The notes: generated by a model not told the origin, from the sequence alone. A stretch of 8,722 bases of DNA from Candidatus Neomicrothrix sp. UBA4542 (GCA_002388005.1 DGLO01000009.1:14506-23227), one strand, 5' to 3'; shown: positions 1-6,545, numbered from the stretch's first letter. Numbers and translations: made by a program.

Positions 1-161
1 GCGATCGTTAATTCGACCGCGCCCAAGTTGGACCCAAGGTGGCCTCCGGTGCGTGATACCGCGTCAACTAAGAATTCGCGGATCTCTTCGCAAAGTTCCA
101 AAAGCTGGTCATCATCAAGTGCACGCAGATCGGCGGGGCTTTGGATCTTCTCAATGTGCAT
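1..161 (-). CDS. dxs: 1-deoxy-D-xylulose-5-phosphate synthase, N-terminal fragment
   Basis: This is the 5' end of a gene that runs off the left edge; 53 complete codons are visible. The translation begins MHIEKIQSPADLRAL and continues to RTGGHLGSNLGAVELT (residues 37-52). Both stretches are hallmark N-terminal sequences of DXS. H41 in GGH lies in the segment that contacts thiamine diphosphate in this family. DXS condenses pyruvate and glyceraldehyde 3-phosphate to DXP, the first step of the MEP isoprenoid pathway, in the cytoplasm. The ATG at 161-159 is the only good start: the frame is open upstream for 12 codons to a TAG but holds no other ATG, GTG or TTG, and the N-terminus has the usual family length. 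There is no clear Shine-Dalgarno. It lies 50 bases downstream of the PAP2 gene on the same strand and may be co-transcribed, although a stem-loop lies in the gap. The identification is firm; the rest of the gene cannot be seen. Confidence 0.93.
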   Translation of the reverse strand, partial: MHIEKIQSPADLRALDDDQLLELCEEIREFLVDAVSRTGGHLGSNLGAVELTI

Positions 162-188
162 AAGGTTCGTAACTAGCCATTCGAGGTA

Positions 189-212
189 ATGGTCACACTA
201 TCGGGTGACCGT
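189..212 (-). terminator. stem-loop between PAP2 gene and dxs (weak terminator or processing site)
   Basis: GGTCAC (191-196) pairs with GTGACC (205-210) around an 8-base loop. A T-G wobble and an A-T pair extend the stem to 189/212, touching the PAP2 stop codon (214-212). No T-run follows in the minus direction, so it does not look like a classical intrinsic terminator. It could be a U-tract-less terminator, an attenuating hairpin before dxs, or chance. The repeat is seen directly; its role is inference. Confidence 0.35.
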
Positions 213-1006
213 CAGATGCCCCCGCCAGTCGATGTGTTATTCACGGCAATTAACTGCCAATCCAAGATCCGCTGAGCACACCACATACCCGCACCCAATA
301 CCAGGATTCCAGCCAGACCGTCGATCCAATAATGGTTCGCGGTAATCACGATTCCGAAACTCGTGGCGACCGGATAACCCCACATCGCTATCCGAGCTGA
401 GTTGGATTTCAAAACAGGGCCTACCGCTATTGCGCACCATGCGGCCCAAGCCAAATGAAGACTGGGCATCGCCGCCCATTGATTCGAAATGGCTTGCAAC
501 GTGCCGGAGTCAAAAGACCACAATCCGCCGTGAACCGACAGAGTGTCCACGAAGGCAAAGTCGGTCATGGCACCCCCATAAGGGGGAGGAGAAGAGAGAA
601 GCCGCGGTGGCATCAGAGGAAATGCAGCGAACCCAACGAGGCCGAAAGCCGTAGTAATTGCAAGTCCAGTGCGATAGCGCATGAATCGAAGCGGAAACCG
701 TCGATAAAGATAGAGCCCAACGCCGATGGTCACCACGAAGTGAAGACTGCCGTAGAACACATTCCAGAACCACAAGAACCAACCCCAATCCAGAAACCAG
801 TTCTGAAGGTCTTCTTCGAAGAAAAGACCGAGTCGTTTTTCGAAATCGATTACTCGCCTAGCGTTCTCCGCGGCTGTGCTGGTCTTAGCGGCAAAGAATC
901 CGTCGGACCCGAACTGATTTCTCACCTGCCCGTAGGCCAGATAGAAGCCAAAGATTATGAGGAGTTCTTTCCACCAACGTCTCCTCGCGACAAGCAATTC
1001 GGTCAC
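212..1006 (-). CDS. PAP2-superfamily integral membrane phosphatase/transferase (inositolphosphotransferase-like)
   Basis: A 264-residue polytopic membrane protein with hydrophobic segments at about 12-25, 75-100, 113-131, 180-198, 208-224 and 228-245. The PAP2 signature is present in order: FPLMPPRLL (129-137), MPSLHLAW (180-187) with catalytic-type H184, and ANHYWID (223-229) with H225 and D229. The upstream FEKRLGLFFEEDLQNW (55-70) and the PPRLL form are typical of the PAP2_3 branch, which includes AUR1/inositol-phosphorylceramide-synthase-like proteins. Members remove or transfer phosphate or phospho-headgroups on lipids at the membrane; the substrate here cannot be read from sequence. The start is GTG at 1006-1004, overlapping the TGA of the upstream gene (GTGA), so the two are translationally coupled. 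Its partner is a flippase-like membrane protein and dxs follows, which suggests lipid or polyprenyl-phosphate metabolism. No frameshift or missing motif is seen. The family call is firm, the substrate open. Confidence 0.85.
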   Translation of the reverse strand: MTELLVARRRWWKELLIIFGFYLAYGQVRNQFGSDGFFAAKTSTAAENARRVIDFEKRLGLFFEEDLQNWFLDWGWFLWFWNVFYGSLHFVVTIGVGLYLYRRFPLRFMRYRTGLAITTAFGLVGFAAFPLMPPRLLSSPPPYGGAMTDFAFVDTLSVHGGLWSFDSGTLQAISNQWAAMPSLHLAWAAWCAIAVGPVLKSNSARIAMWGYPVATSFGIVITANHYWIDGLAGILVLGAGMWCAQRILDWQLIAVNNTSTGGGI

Positions 1007-1995
1007 GTTGAAACCTCGCCCGTCGAATCCAAATGCCTCGCTCCGACGACAAAAGGCGGGATGCCTACGAGGCTGGCAGCAAGAGTAACGGCGTACATCA
1101 AGAGGCCTAGAACCACGCTTTGCCCACTACTTACACCCGAACTGTCAAGAAAGAGAACTAACGCAGCCTCCCGGACCCCGATACCGCCGATGGCCACGGG
1201 AAGCACTTGGGCAATAAAGACCATGGGGACGAAAGCAAACCAAACAGCAAACCCGAGACGAATATCGATCGCGTTCGCGATGCAAACGACCGCGACCACC
1301 AGACACAACTGAAACGCCAACGCCACCGCCAACAGCCGAAGCATTTCGCCCGGTACCTGGCGATAAAGCTTGAGGCCTTGATGTACGGCTGCGAGTGACG
1401 CCGTGACCCTGGTCTCCCCCCGCAGCCGACCTCCGAAACGAGGGTGTTCTGCGAGATAGACAGCGACTGACAACAGCATGAGAGTCCCTAAAGCGACAGC
1501 CAGGGCTGCTGTTCCTCCTTTCGTTGAAACAAGCTCCGGATTAAACGCGAACGTCAAGAGGGTGATCAACGGTAAGACAACCCATCCTGTTAGCCGTTCA
1601 ATCACAACCGAAGCGAACGCGCTCGAATGATCGTTGATGCGGCTCCCCATTCTGCTTACTCGCAGAATGTCCCCGCCAACTGTTGTAGGGAGAAAATTCC
1701 CGACGAACTGACCAGCTAAGAAATAGCCGAACACATCTGGAAAGCCCTGTGGCTTACCTAGAGTTCTGCATACCGCAAGCCAGCGAACCGTCGCCAACCC
1801 AAACGCGGCCAAGGTAGCGGCCACAGAGGCAAGCAACCACAACCAACTTTCACTTCGCCAATCTGGCCACCTCTGCAGATCCGTCGCGGGAAAGCGTGTG
1901 AGTAAAACAGCGAGCATCGCGGCACTCGCGACGAGGCGCAACCCTAAGGACGCCCTTTTTGGCAAACGGAAATAGCGATAGTTCTTCTGTGACAC
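1003..1995 (-). CDS. flippase-like membrane protein (LPG_synthase_TM / UPF0104 family)
   Basis: A 330-residue multi-spanning membrane protein with hydrophobic stretches at about 18-33, 50-75, 88-104, 130-151, 162-181, 217-242, 248-268 and 295-318. It carries the family's conserved features: FVGNFLPTTVGGDILR (97-112), the VIERLTGW motif (131-138) and AIGGIGVREAAL (268-279). This is the TIGR00374/PF03706 family, which covers the membrane half of lysylphosphatidylglycerol synthase (MprF) and stand-alone proteins proposed to flip glycolipids or phospholipids. No soluble aminoacyltransferase domain is attached, so it is unlikely to be MprF itself. The start is GTG at 1995-1993; an in-frame TAG lies 8 codons upstream with no other start between. 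No strong Shine-Dalgarno is visible. It is the first gene of a minus-strand pair with the PAP2 protein (4-base overlap) and faces tldD across 109 bases. The substrate and direction of transport are unknown. Confidence 0.85.
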   Translation of the reverse strand: MSQKNYRYFRLPKRASLGLRLVASAAMLAVLLTRFPATDLQRWPDWRSESWLWLLASVAATLAAFGLATVRWLAVCRTLGKPQGFPDVFGYFLAGQFVGNFLPTTVGGDILRVSRMGSRINDHSSAFASVVIERLTGWVVLPLITLLTFAFNPELVSTKGGTAALAVALGTLMLLSVAVYLAEHPRFGGRLRGETRVTASLAAVHQGLKLYRQVPGEMLRLLAVALAFQLCLVVAVVCIANAIDIRLGFAVWFAFVPMVFIAQVLPVAIGGIGVREAALVLFLDSSGVSSGQSVVLGLLMYAVTLAASLVGIPPFVVGARHLDSTGEVST

Positions 1996-2104
1996 GAGAG
2001 GCTGAAGGTTACGCTGCTATGAGGCTTCTGAGAAGTCTGAAGTGGTCATGGTACCGCTACCGTGACGGCACAATTAGTGATGTGACCTACCAAGAGAACG
2101 CCCT
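1996..2104. promoter_or_regulatory. divergent intergenic region between flippase-like gene and tldD
   Basis: These 109 bases must hold the start signals for the minus-strand lipid genes and for tldD. For tldD a TANNNT-type -10 candidate is TACCGT at 2058-2063, which would give a leader of about 35 bases with a weak AAGAGAA ribosome site at 2092-2098. No convincing -35 is seen. I found no clear -10 for the minus strand. A palindrome at 2022-2038 is listed separately. The region is certainly regulatory by position; the exact boxes are uncertain. Confidence 0.4.
2022..2038. promoter_or_regulatory. 17-base near-palindrome, candidate operator
   Basis: The sequence AGGCTTCTGAGAAGTCT is a dyad with one central base and a single mismatch; the inner CTTCTGAGAAG is perfect. 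It lies between two divergent genes, 27 bases from the flippase-like gene start and 66 bases from the tldD start. This size and position fit a repressor or activator site that could act on either gene, but no regulator gene is in the window and no second copy was noticed. The symmetry is seen; the function is inference. Confidence 0.35.
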
Positions 2105-3514
2105 ATGACCGAAAAAATAGTTGGTCCGCTGCTGGACCGCGATTTGGTTCAAGAAACCCTTTCCACCGCACTGAGTAACGGCGGTCAATGGGCGGAAGTC
2201 TTCGTGGAAGATCGGCAGAGTGCCTCCGCCGAATTTGACGAAGGACGAGTCGAATCAATGATGTCCAGCCGTGACCTGGGGGCCGGCATCCGCGTAACAG
2301 TGGGCGAAACGACGGGATTCGCTCACACAGCAGACCTCACAGCGGCTGGCCTAAAAGAGGCAGCCAGGGCCGCGGCCGCTGCAGCCAAGGGAGAAACTCA
2401 AGTTGAACCTGTCGCTCTTCGAGGAAAAGGAGTCGTCCACAGCCGCGCCGAGATCGCGCCTTCGACCGTGTCCAAGGCACGCAAGGTCGAAATACTGGGA
2501 CAAACTGACGCCGCCGCTCGCGAGGTTAACCATCTGATCACGCAAGTTAGCGTTCGATATTTAGAAGGACGGCGACGAATCCTGGTAGCGAACAGCGAAG
2601 GCGTCTTCAATGGCGACGACCAAACTCGTACGTTGTTGTCAGTCAATTGCGTGGCAAGTGGGGATCAGGGTCTACAGACGGGCCGAGAAACCTTGGGATA
2701 CACGGTCGGATTCGAGTTGTTCGACGAACACGACGTGCAGGCGATGGCTCGTCGAGCTGCCGCTCGAGCTATAACCAAGTTGGAAGCACGCCCAGCTCCC
2801 AGCGGACAATTGCCAGTAGTGATTCAACGCGGCGGGGGAGGAGTTCTTTTCCATGAGGCGTGCGGACACGGTTTGGAAGCCGATCTTGTTGAAAAAGGCG
2901 CATCGGTATTCCGCGACCGAATCGGTGAACTTGTCGCATCGCCCTCAGTGACCCTTGTCGATGATGGAACGATGGGAGTCGAATGGGGCACCATCGCGAT
3001 AGACGACGAAGGATGCCCAGCGCAGCGCAACGTTCTGATCGAAAATGGTGTGCTTACCGACTACATGTGGGACCACATGCGTAGTCGCGCCGCCGGGAGA
3101 GACCTTTCCGGAAATGGGCGACGTCAGAGTTACCAACACTTGCCGATGGTGCGCATGACAAACACTTTCGTAATGAACGGGGTAGCGAATCCCGAGGACA
3201 TCATCTCCGACACAGAAAATGGTGTGTACGTTGCACAACTGGGCGGGGGACAAGTCAATACGGCTACCGGTGACTTCGTCTTCGGTATGACAGAGGCCTA
3301 TCTCATCGAAAACGGTCAGATAACGGCACCCCTTCGAGAAAGCAACCTGATCGGTAACGGTCCGGACGTTCTACGAAACATCGAGGTCATTGGGGATGAT
3401 TTCGCGATGGGAAGTCCCGGCACCTGCGGAAAGGACGGTCAGGGTGTTCCCGTCGGTGATGGGCAACCGACTTTGAGGGTCGCAGCGCTCACCGTCGGTG
3501 GTACGGCAAGTTGA
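2105..3514 (+). CDS. tldD: metalloprotease TldD, catalytic subunit of TldD/TldE
   Basis: A 469-residue cytoplasmic protein of the TldD/PmbA family (peptidase U62), near the usual length of about 470-480. The zinc-protease motif HEACGHGLEAD is complete: H250 and H255 as metal ligands, E251 as catalytic base. C441 in SPGTCGKDGQ matches the third metal ligand known for TldD. Other family blocks are DEGRVESM (45-52), the glycine run before the motif (243-246), GVEWGTIAIDDEG (291-303) and GGQVNTATGDFVFGM (381-395). TldD with TldE forms a heterodimer that degrades unfolded or unstructured peptides; known roles include microcin B17 leader removal and CcdA turnover in E. coli. The start is ATG, with a weak AAGAGAA upstream. 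tldE follows with a 4-base overlap, so the two are made together as expected for an obligate dimer. No RiPP precursor is visible nearby, so a housekeeping role is the simpler reading. Confidence 0.96.
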   Translation: MTEKIVGPLLDRDLVQETLSTALSNGGQWAEVFVEDRQSASAEFDEGRVESMMSSRDLGAGIRVTVGETTGFAHTADLTAAGLKEAARAAAAAAKGETQVEPVALRGKGVVHSRAEIAPSTVSKARKVEILGQTDAAAREVNHLITQVSVRYLEGRRRILVANSEGVFNGDDQTRTLLSVNCVASGDQGLQTGRETLGYTVGFELFDEHDVQAMARRAAARAITKLEARPAPSGQLPVVIQRGGGGVLFHEACGHGLEADLVEKGASVFRDRIGELVASPSVTLVDDGTMGVEWGTIAIDDEGCPAQRNVLIENGVLTDYMWDHMRSRAAGRDLSGNGRRQSYQHLPMVRMTNTFVMNGVANPEDIISDTENGVYVAQLGGGQVNTATGDFVFGMTEAYLIENGQITAPLRESNLIGNGPDVLRNIEVIGDDFAMGSPGTCGKDGQGVPVGDGQPTLRVAALTVGGTAS

Positions 3515-4860
3515 CAGACCAGATTGAACTTCCCGATCTCGCAGAAGGACTTCTCGCCGCAGCACGGGAAAACGAGCAGTTTGAAGTGTGTTTGTCGCGA
3601 AATCGTTCTACGACAGTGAAGGCATACCTCGGACAGGTCGAATCAGTGCGTTCTGGCGCGTCTCAAGCAGTTGGGGTGCGCATCGTGGTTAACGGCCGAC
3701 AAGGATTTGCTACCGCAGGTTCCCTTGACCCTAACGTTCTCAATGAGGTGGTCGAGGAAGCCCGAGAAAACTTGCAATTCGCTGAACGCGACCCACATCA
3801 AGGAATAGCCGATCCCGACGGAGTGCTTCCCCCAGGTCTCGACCTCAGCGATCGATCGGTCCTTCGATTGACCGAAGAACACAGAGCGACGATCGCCATC
3901 GAGTTAGAACAGCGATGCCTATCAGCGGACTCGAGAATAAGTGGTGTCCGTTCTTCCGCGTGGTCAGATGGTTGGGGAGAGTTCGCAATAGCTTCAACCT
4001 CGGGGATTGCTGTTTACAACGAGGGAGGCAGTTGTTCAGTCGGCGTCCAACCACTTGCTGTGGACGGCGGCGAAACCCAAATTGGGTACGCAGGTGACGC
4101 AGCCCGGCGGCCTGATGAACTCGACCTCGATCGTGTCGTAAATGAAGCGGTTGAAGATGCCACCGGAATGCTCGGCGCGACAAAACCGTCAAGTGAAAAA
4201 GTGACCGTAATTTTTGAACCATCGGTAGCAGCAGCATTCCTCGGGACCGTTGCCGGAGCGTTAACAGGCGATCGAGTAATCAAAGGGCGATCGCCATTTG
4301 CCGAACGCCTTGATGAACAGATCGCTGTTCCCCAACTCACCTTGGTGGACGACCCAACCAATATTGAATCTTTGGGCGCCGATAATCACGATGGAGAAGG
4401 CCTAGCAGCACGAAGAAATGTCATCGTTGATTCCGGAGTGCTTTCTCAGTTCCTACACAACTCCTATACCGGTCGCCGCGTTGGCACCACATCTACTGGA
4501 TCTGCAGTTCGTGGACCTCGATCGACGCCGAGTGTCGGTCTTCATGCATTGTCGCTCGTCCCAGGCACTGATAGCAGAGAAGAGTTGTTCAAAAAGATCA
4601 ACAAGGGCGTCTTCATTCGAGGCGTCAACGGACTCCACAGTGGCGTAAATCCAGTTAGCGGCGACTTTTCAGTGGGTGCATACGGCCACCGAATCCATGA
4701 TGGCGCGCTCGGTGAACCTTTTCGAGAAGCCACAATCGCGTCGACCCTGCAAAAAATGCTGCTCGACATCATCGAAATTGGCGGAGACTTCGAATTCTTA
4801 CCCGATGGAACCGGCATGGCCTCCATCGCGATCGACGATGTGGCGCTTTCAGGGATTTAA
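3511..4860 (+). CDS. tldE: TldE/PmbA, non-catalytic subunit of TldD/TldE metalloprotease
   Basis: A 449-residue member of the TldD/PmbA family, the usual length for TldE. It aligns with TldD in layout: GQVESVRSGAS (41-51), AARRNVIVDSGVLSQF (299-314), GVNPVSGDFSVGAYG (378-392) and IGGDFEF (423-429). Where TldD has HExxxH, this protein reads FEPSVAAAFLG (235-245), so the metal site is absent, as is normal for TldE. It partners TldD and shapes the peptide channel of the heterodimer. The start is TTG at 3511, giving TTGA overlap with the tldD stop; a GGTGG at 3497-3501 may serve as ribosome site, but translational coupling is the likelier route. The N-terminus matches the family from this start, and no upstream alternative is needed. 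The gene holds 8 of the window's 15 CGATCG palindromes. The call is firm. Confidence 0.95.
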   Translation: MTDQIELPDLAEGLLAAARENEQFEVCLSRNRSTTVKAYLGQVESVRSGASQAVGVRIVVNGRQGFATAGSLDPNVLNEVVEEARENLQFAERDPHQGIADPDGVLPPGLDLSDRSVLRLTEEHRATIAIELEQRCLSADSRISGVRSSAWSDGWGEFAIASTSGIAVYNEGGSCSVGVQPLAVDGGETQIGYAGDAARRPDELDLDRVVNEAVEDATGMLGATKPSSEKVTVIFEPSVAAAFLGTVAGALTGDRVIKGRSPFAERLDEQIAVPQLTLVDDPTNIESLGADNHDGEGLAARRNVIVDSGVLSQFLHNSYTGRRVGTTSTGSAVRGPRSTPSVGLHALSLVPGTDSREELFKKINKGVFIRGVNGLHSGVNPVSGDFSVGAYGHRIHDGALGEPFREATIASTLQKMLLDIIEIGGDFEFLPDGTGMASIAIDDVALSGI

Positions 4861-4878
4861 CACTTTCAGGCGCAGTCT

Positions 4879-4899
4879 GCAGGGCCGTTGGTACCCTGC
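4879..4899. promoter_or_regulatory. inverted repeat GCAGGG-N9-CCCTGC upstream of PHP gene
   Basis: GCAGGG (4879-4884) and CCCTGC (4894-4899) form a perfect 6-base dyad separated by 9 bases. The right arm covers the candidate -10 box TACCCT at 4892-4897. It may be an operator that blocks the promoter, or a hairpin ending tldE transcription 19 bases after its stop; no T-run follows. The repeat is certain; the role is inference. Confidence 0.35.
4892..4897 (+). promoter_or_regulatory. candidate -10 box (TACCCT) for a leaderless PHP transcript
   Basis: TACCCT matches TANNNT and is followed by 7 bases and then the GTG start at 4905. That spacing would place the first transcribed base at or next to the start codon. 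No Shine-Dalgarno lies before this GTG, which agrees with leaderless translation. No convincing -35 is seen. Confidence 0.45.
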
Positions 4900-4904
4900 T
4901 GCCC

Positions 4905-5618
4905 GTGCCCACACCTCCTGCTGTCGAAGCGCTGAAGCGTCACCCGCACCTCAGCGACCCCTGTCCCCGCGGTTGGATTCGGGTTGATTTTCATTCCCAC
5001 ACCATGTGGTCAGGAGACTCGACGACCACGCCCGATGAAATTAGAGAAAGTGTGGCTGCCGCGGGGATCGACGTGCTCTGTATAACGGATCACAACGCGA
5101 TAAAGGGCGCCGTCGAACTTAAGGACACTCTTCCTTGTCGAGTAATCATCGGCGAAGAACTCAAAACACATGCGGGCGAAATTATTGGGCTCTTTCTCAA
5201 GGAACGAATTCCGCAGGGGATCCCACCCGAAAATGCTGCAAGAAACATTCGAGATCAGGGAGGCCTCGTCTACATTCCCCACCCGTTTGACCCGCTGCGC
5301 AACAACTTGCAGGCCGAAGTTCTCGACGAGTTAGTCAATCTCGGCCTCGTGGACGGCCTTGAAGTTTTCAACGGGAAAACCAGCCTTCGTAGCCTGAATG
5401 AAAAAGCCGCGGCGTATGCAATCCGTCACGACCTGGCGATTGGTGCGGGGAGCGACGCACACGTGGCCGAAGCCATAGGCGCTGCCTATTTGGAAATGCC
5501 AGACTTTGACAATCCCCAAGATTTCTTAAACTCAATGCGACTCGGTCGGCCGGTTGGACACCACTACGACCCCCCACGAACCTGGCGACCGCGTATCGTT
5601 CCTTCAACAGCGGACTGA
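4905..5618 (+). CDS. PHP-domain metal-dependent phosphoesterase
   Basis: A 237-residue soluble protein consisting of one PHP domain with its C-terminal PHP-associated segment. The metal-binding motifs are complete and in order: DFHSHTMWSGDS (28-39; H30, H32), ITDHN (60-64; D62, H63), GEE (83-85; E84), HPFDPLR (126-132; H126), EVFNG (153-157) and SDAH (183-186; D184, H186). PHP proteins are trinuclear metal phosphoesterases; related small members (the TrpH/YciV type) act on 3',5'-nucleotide bisphosphates or short RNA 5' ends, but this substrate is not decided by sequence. The GTG start at 4905 is chosen because it sits 7 bases after a TACCCT box and no other start codon occurs in frame back to 4860. 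About 24 residues precede the first motif, a normal lead. It lies 44 bases after tldE and 30 before uppP; any functional link with either is unproven. Confidence 0.88.
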   Translation: MPTPPAVEALKRHPHLSDPCPRGWIRVDFHSHTMWSGDSTTTPDEIRESVAAAGIDVLCITDHNAIKGAVELKDTLPCRVIIGEELKTHAGEIIGLFLKERIPQGIPPENAARNIRDQGGLVYIPHPFDPLRNNLQAEVLDELVNLGLVDGLEVFNGKTSLRSLNEKAAAYAIRHDLAIGAGSDAHVAEAIGAAYLEMPDFDNPQDFLNSMRLGRPVGHHYDPPRTWRPRIVPSTAD

Positions 5619-5642
5619 CCGTTCTTCTCGCTACCAACGGTC
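5617..5642 (+). terminator. stem-loop between PHP gene and uppP
   Basis: GACCGTT (5617-5623) pairs perfectly with AACGGTC (5636-5642) across a 12-base loop. The left arm starts inside the PHP stop codon (5616-5618) and the right arm ends 6 bases before the uppP ATG. No T-run follows. It may be a weak terminator, a dyad operator, or a structure that covers the uppP ribosome entry site. The repeat is seen; its role is inference. Confidence 0.35.
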
Positions 5643-5648
5643 CCAATT

Positions 5649-6476
5649 ATGCCGATATTCCACGCAATTATCTTAGGTATCGCTCAGGGACTTACCGAAT
5701 TCGTGCCGGTGTCTTCAAGCGGTCACCTTGAATTGATCCCGTGGCTTTTCCAATGGAACCACTTCGATGGTGACAGCAGAATAGAAAACACGTTCGATGT
5801 TGCTCTCCATTTGGGCACATTAAGCGCTCTACTCACTGTTCTTCGAAAAGAAGCACTTCTTTATTCGCGGGCTGGGCTCCGGGCGCTTCTTGGGCGCCAG
5901 CGGTGGAACAGCGACGCCAAGATTGGCTGGCTATTGCTTCTATCTGCGGCTCCCGCGGCGGTCGCCGCGGTCCTGTTCGAGTCGTTCTTGCTGAAACAGA
6001 GCAGCCGTATCGCAGTAATTGCTATCGGTTTGGGCGCCTTCGGGCTTCTCCTATGGGTTGTTGATACCCGAGCTAAAGCCGTCCCCTCGCGCCCTGATTT
6101 TTCCGGCCCAGACGCGCTCAAGATAGGCGCAGGCCAAGCCTTGGCGCTACTGCCGGGAGTCAGCCGCTCAGGAATCACCATAACGGTCGCTCGGATGCTC
6201 GGCTATGACCGGCACAGATCAGCCAGCGTCGCATTCTTAATGGGTATACCGATAATCGCAGGAGCTGGCCTGTACCGCTGCTATGGCGTTTTCTCCGACG
6301 GGCTCCCCACCGGAATGTGGCCTGCCCTGATTGCGGGCGCACTAACCGCTGCTGTGACGGGCTGGCTAGCCCTCCGTTTCACTCTTCGCTGGGTGCAATC
6401 TCATACGTACGCAGGCTTCGCCATTTACCGGCTAGCTCTAGCCCTCGCCGTGATGGCTGTGCTTTACATGCGTTAA
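5649..6476 (+). CDS. uppP: undecaprenyl-diphosphatase UppP (BacA)
   Basis: A 275-residue polytopic membrane protein of typical length for UppP. It removes the terminal phosphate of undecaprenyl diphosphate, regenerating the lipid carrier for peptidoglycan and other wall polymers; overexpression gives bacitracin resistance in other bacteria. Both signature regions are intact: QGLTEFVPVSSSGHLELIP (13-31) with the (E/Q)xxxE pair Q13/E17 and H26, and LLPGVSRSGITITVARMLG (167-185) with R173, followed by RHRSASVAFLMGIP (188-201). The remainder is a series of hydrophobic helices to the C-terminal VLYMR. The ATG at 5649 puts the first motif at the usual distance from the N-terminus. No clear Shine-Dalgarno is present; a 7-base stem-loop lies just upstream. 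Two other lipid-phosphate related genes (PAP2 and the flippase-like gene) lie in the same window. The identification is firm. Confidence 0.96.
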   Translation: MPIFHAIILGIAQGLTEFVPVSSSGHLELIPWLFQWNHFDGDSRIENTFDVALHLGTLSALLTVLRKEALLYSRAGLRALLGRQRWNSDAKIGWLLLLSAAPAAVAAVLFESFLLKQSSRIAVIAIGLGAFGLLLWVVDTRAKAVPSRPDFSGPDALKIGAGQALALLPGVSRSGITITVARMLGYDRHRSASVAFLMGIPIIAGAGLYRCYGVFSDGLPTGMWPALIAGALTAAVTGWLALRFTLRWVQSHTYAGFAIYRLALALAVMAVLYMR

Positions 6477-6504
6477 GTCTGCGAGACAAGGACCTCCCCC
6501 AAAC

Positions 6505-6521
6505 CCGGCAGGCGCTGCCGG
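6505..6521. terminator. GC-rich hairpin between convergent uppP and fmdB
   Basis: CCGGCAG (6505-6511) pairs with CTGCCGG (6515-6521) around a 3-base GCG loop, a perfect 7-base stem. It lies 28 bases after the uppP stop and 52 bases after the end of fmdB, where both transcripts must stop. No T-run flanks it on either side, so it would be a U-tract-less terminator or a transcript-end stabiliser. The position makes a terminator role plausible. Confidence 0.5.
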
Positions 6522-6532
6522 ATAGTGAAGTT

Positions 6533-6545
6533 CAAGGAACCCTTG
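6533..6545. terminator. small second hairpin between uppP and fmdB
   Basis: CAAGG (6533-6537) pairs with CCTTG (6541-6545) around a 3-base loop, followed by TTG. It is short and of modest stability but lies 11 bases after the stronger hairpin in the same convergent gap, so the two may act together. It could be chance. Confidence 0.25.

Noticed and set aside
455..1312. A 285-codon open frame on the plus strand
   Set aside because: It lies antisense across the PAP2 and flippase-like genes, its translation is rich in Arg, Lys, Pro and Thr with no recognisable motif, and both minus-strand genes have clear family signatures.
3845..4237. A 130-codon minus-strand open frame inside tldE
   Set aside because: It is antisense to a well-supported gene, the translation is His/Arg/Leu-rich without a domain, and no start signal is visible.
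2105..4860. TldD/TldE as part of a peptide antibiotic or toxin-antitoxin locus
   Set aside because: No precursor peptide, cyclodehydratase, exporter or antitoxin gene is present in the window; neighbours are housekeeping genes.
4676..4987. A 103-codon plus-strand frame bridging tldE and the PHP gene
   Set aside because: It overlaps the end of tldE and the start of the PHP gene in another frame, and the translation shows no conserved pattern; the PHP frame carries all metal-binding motifs.
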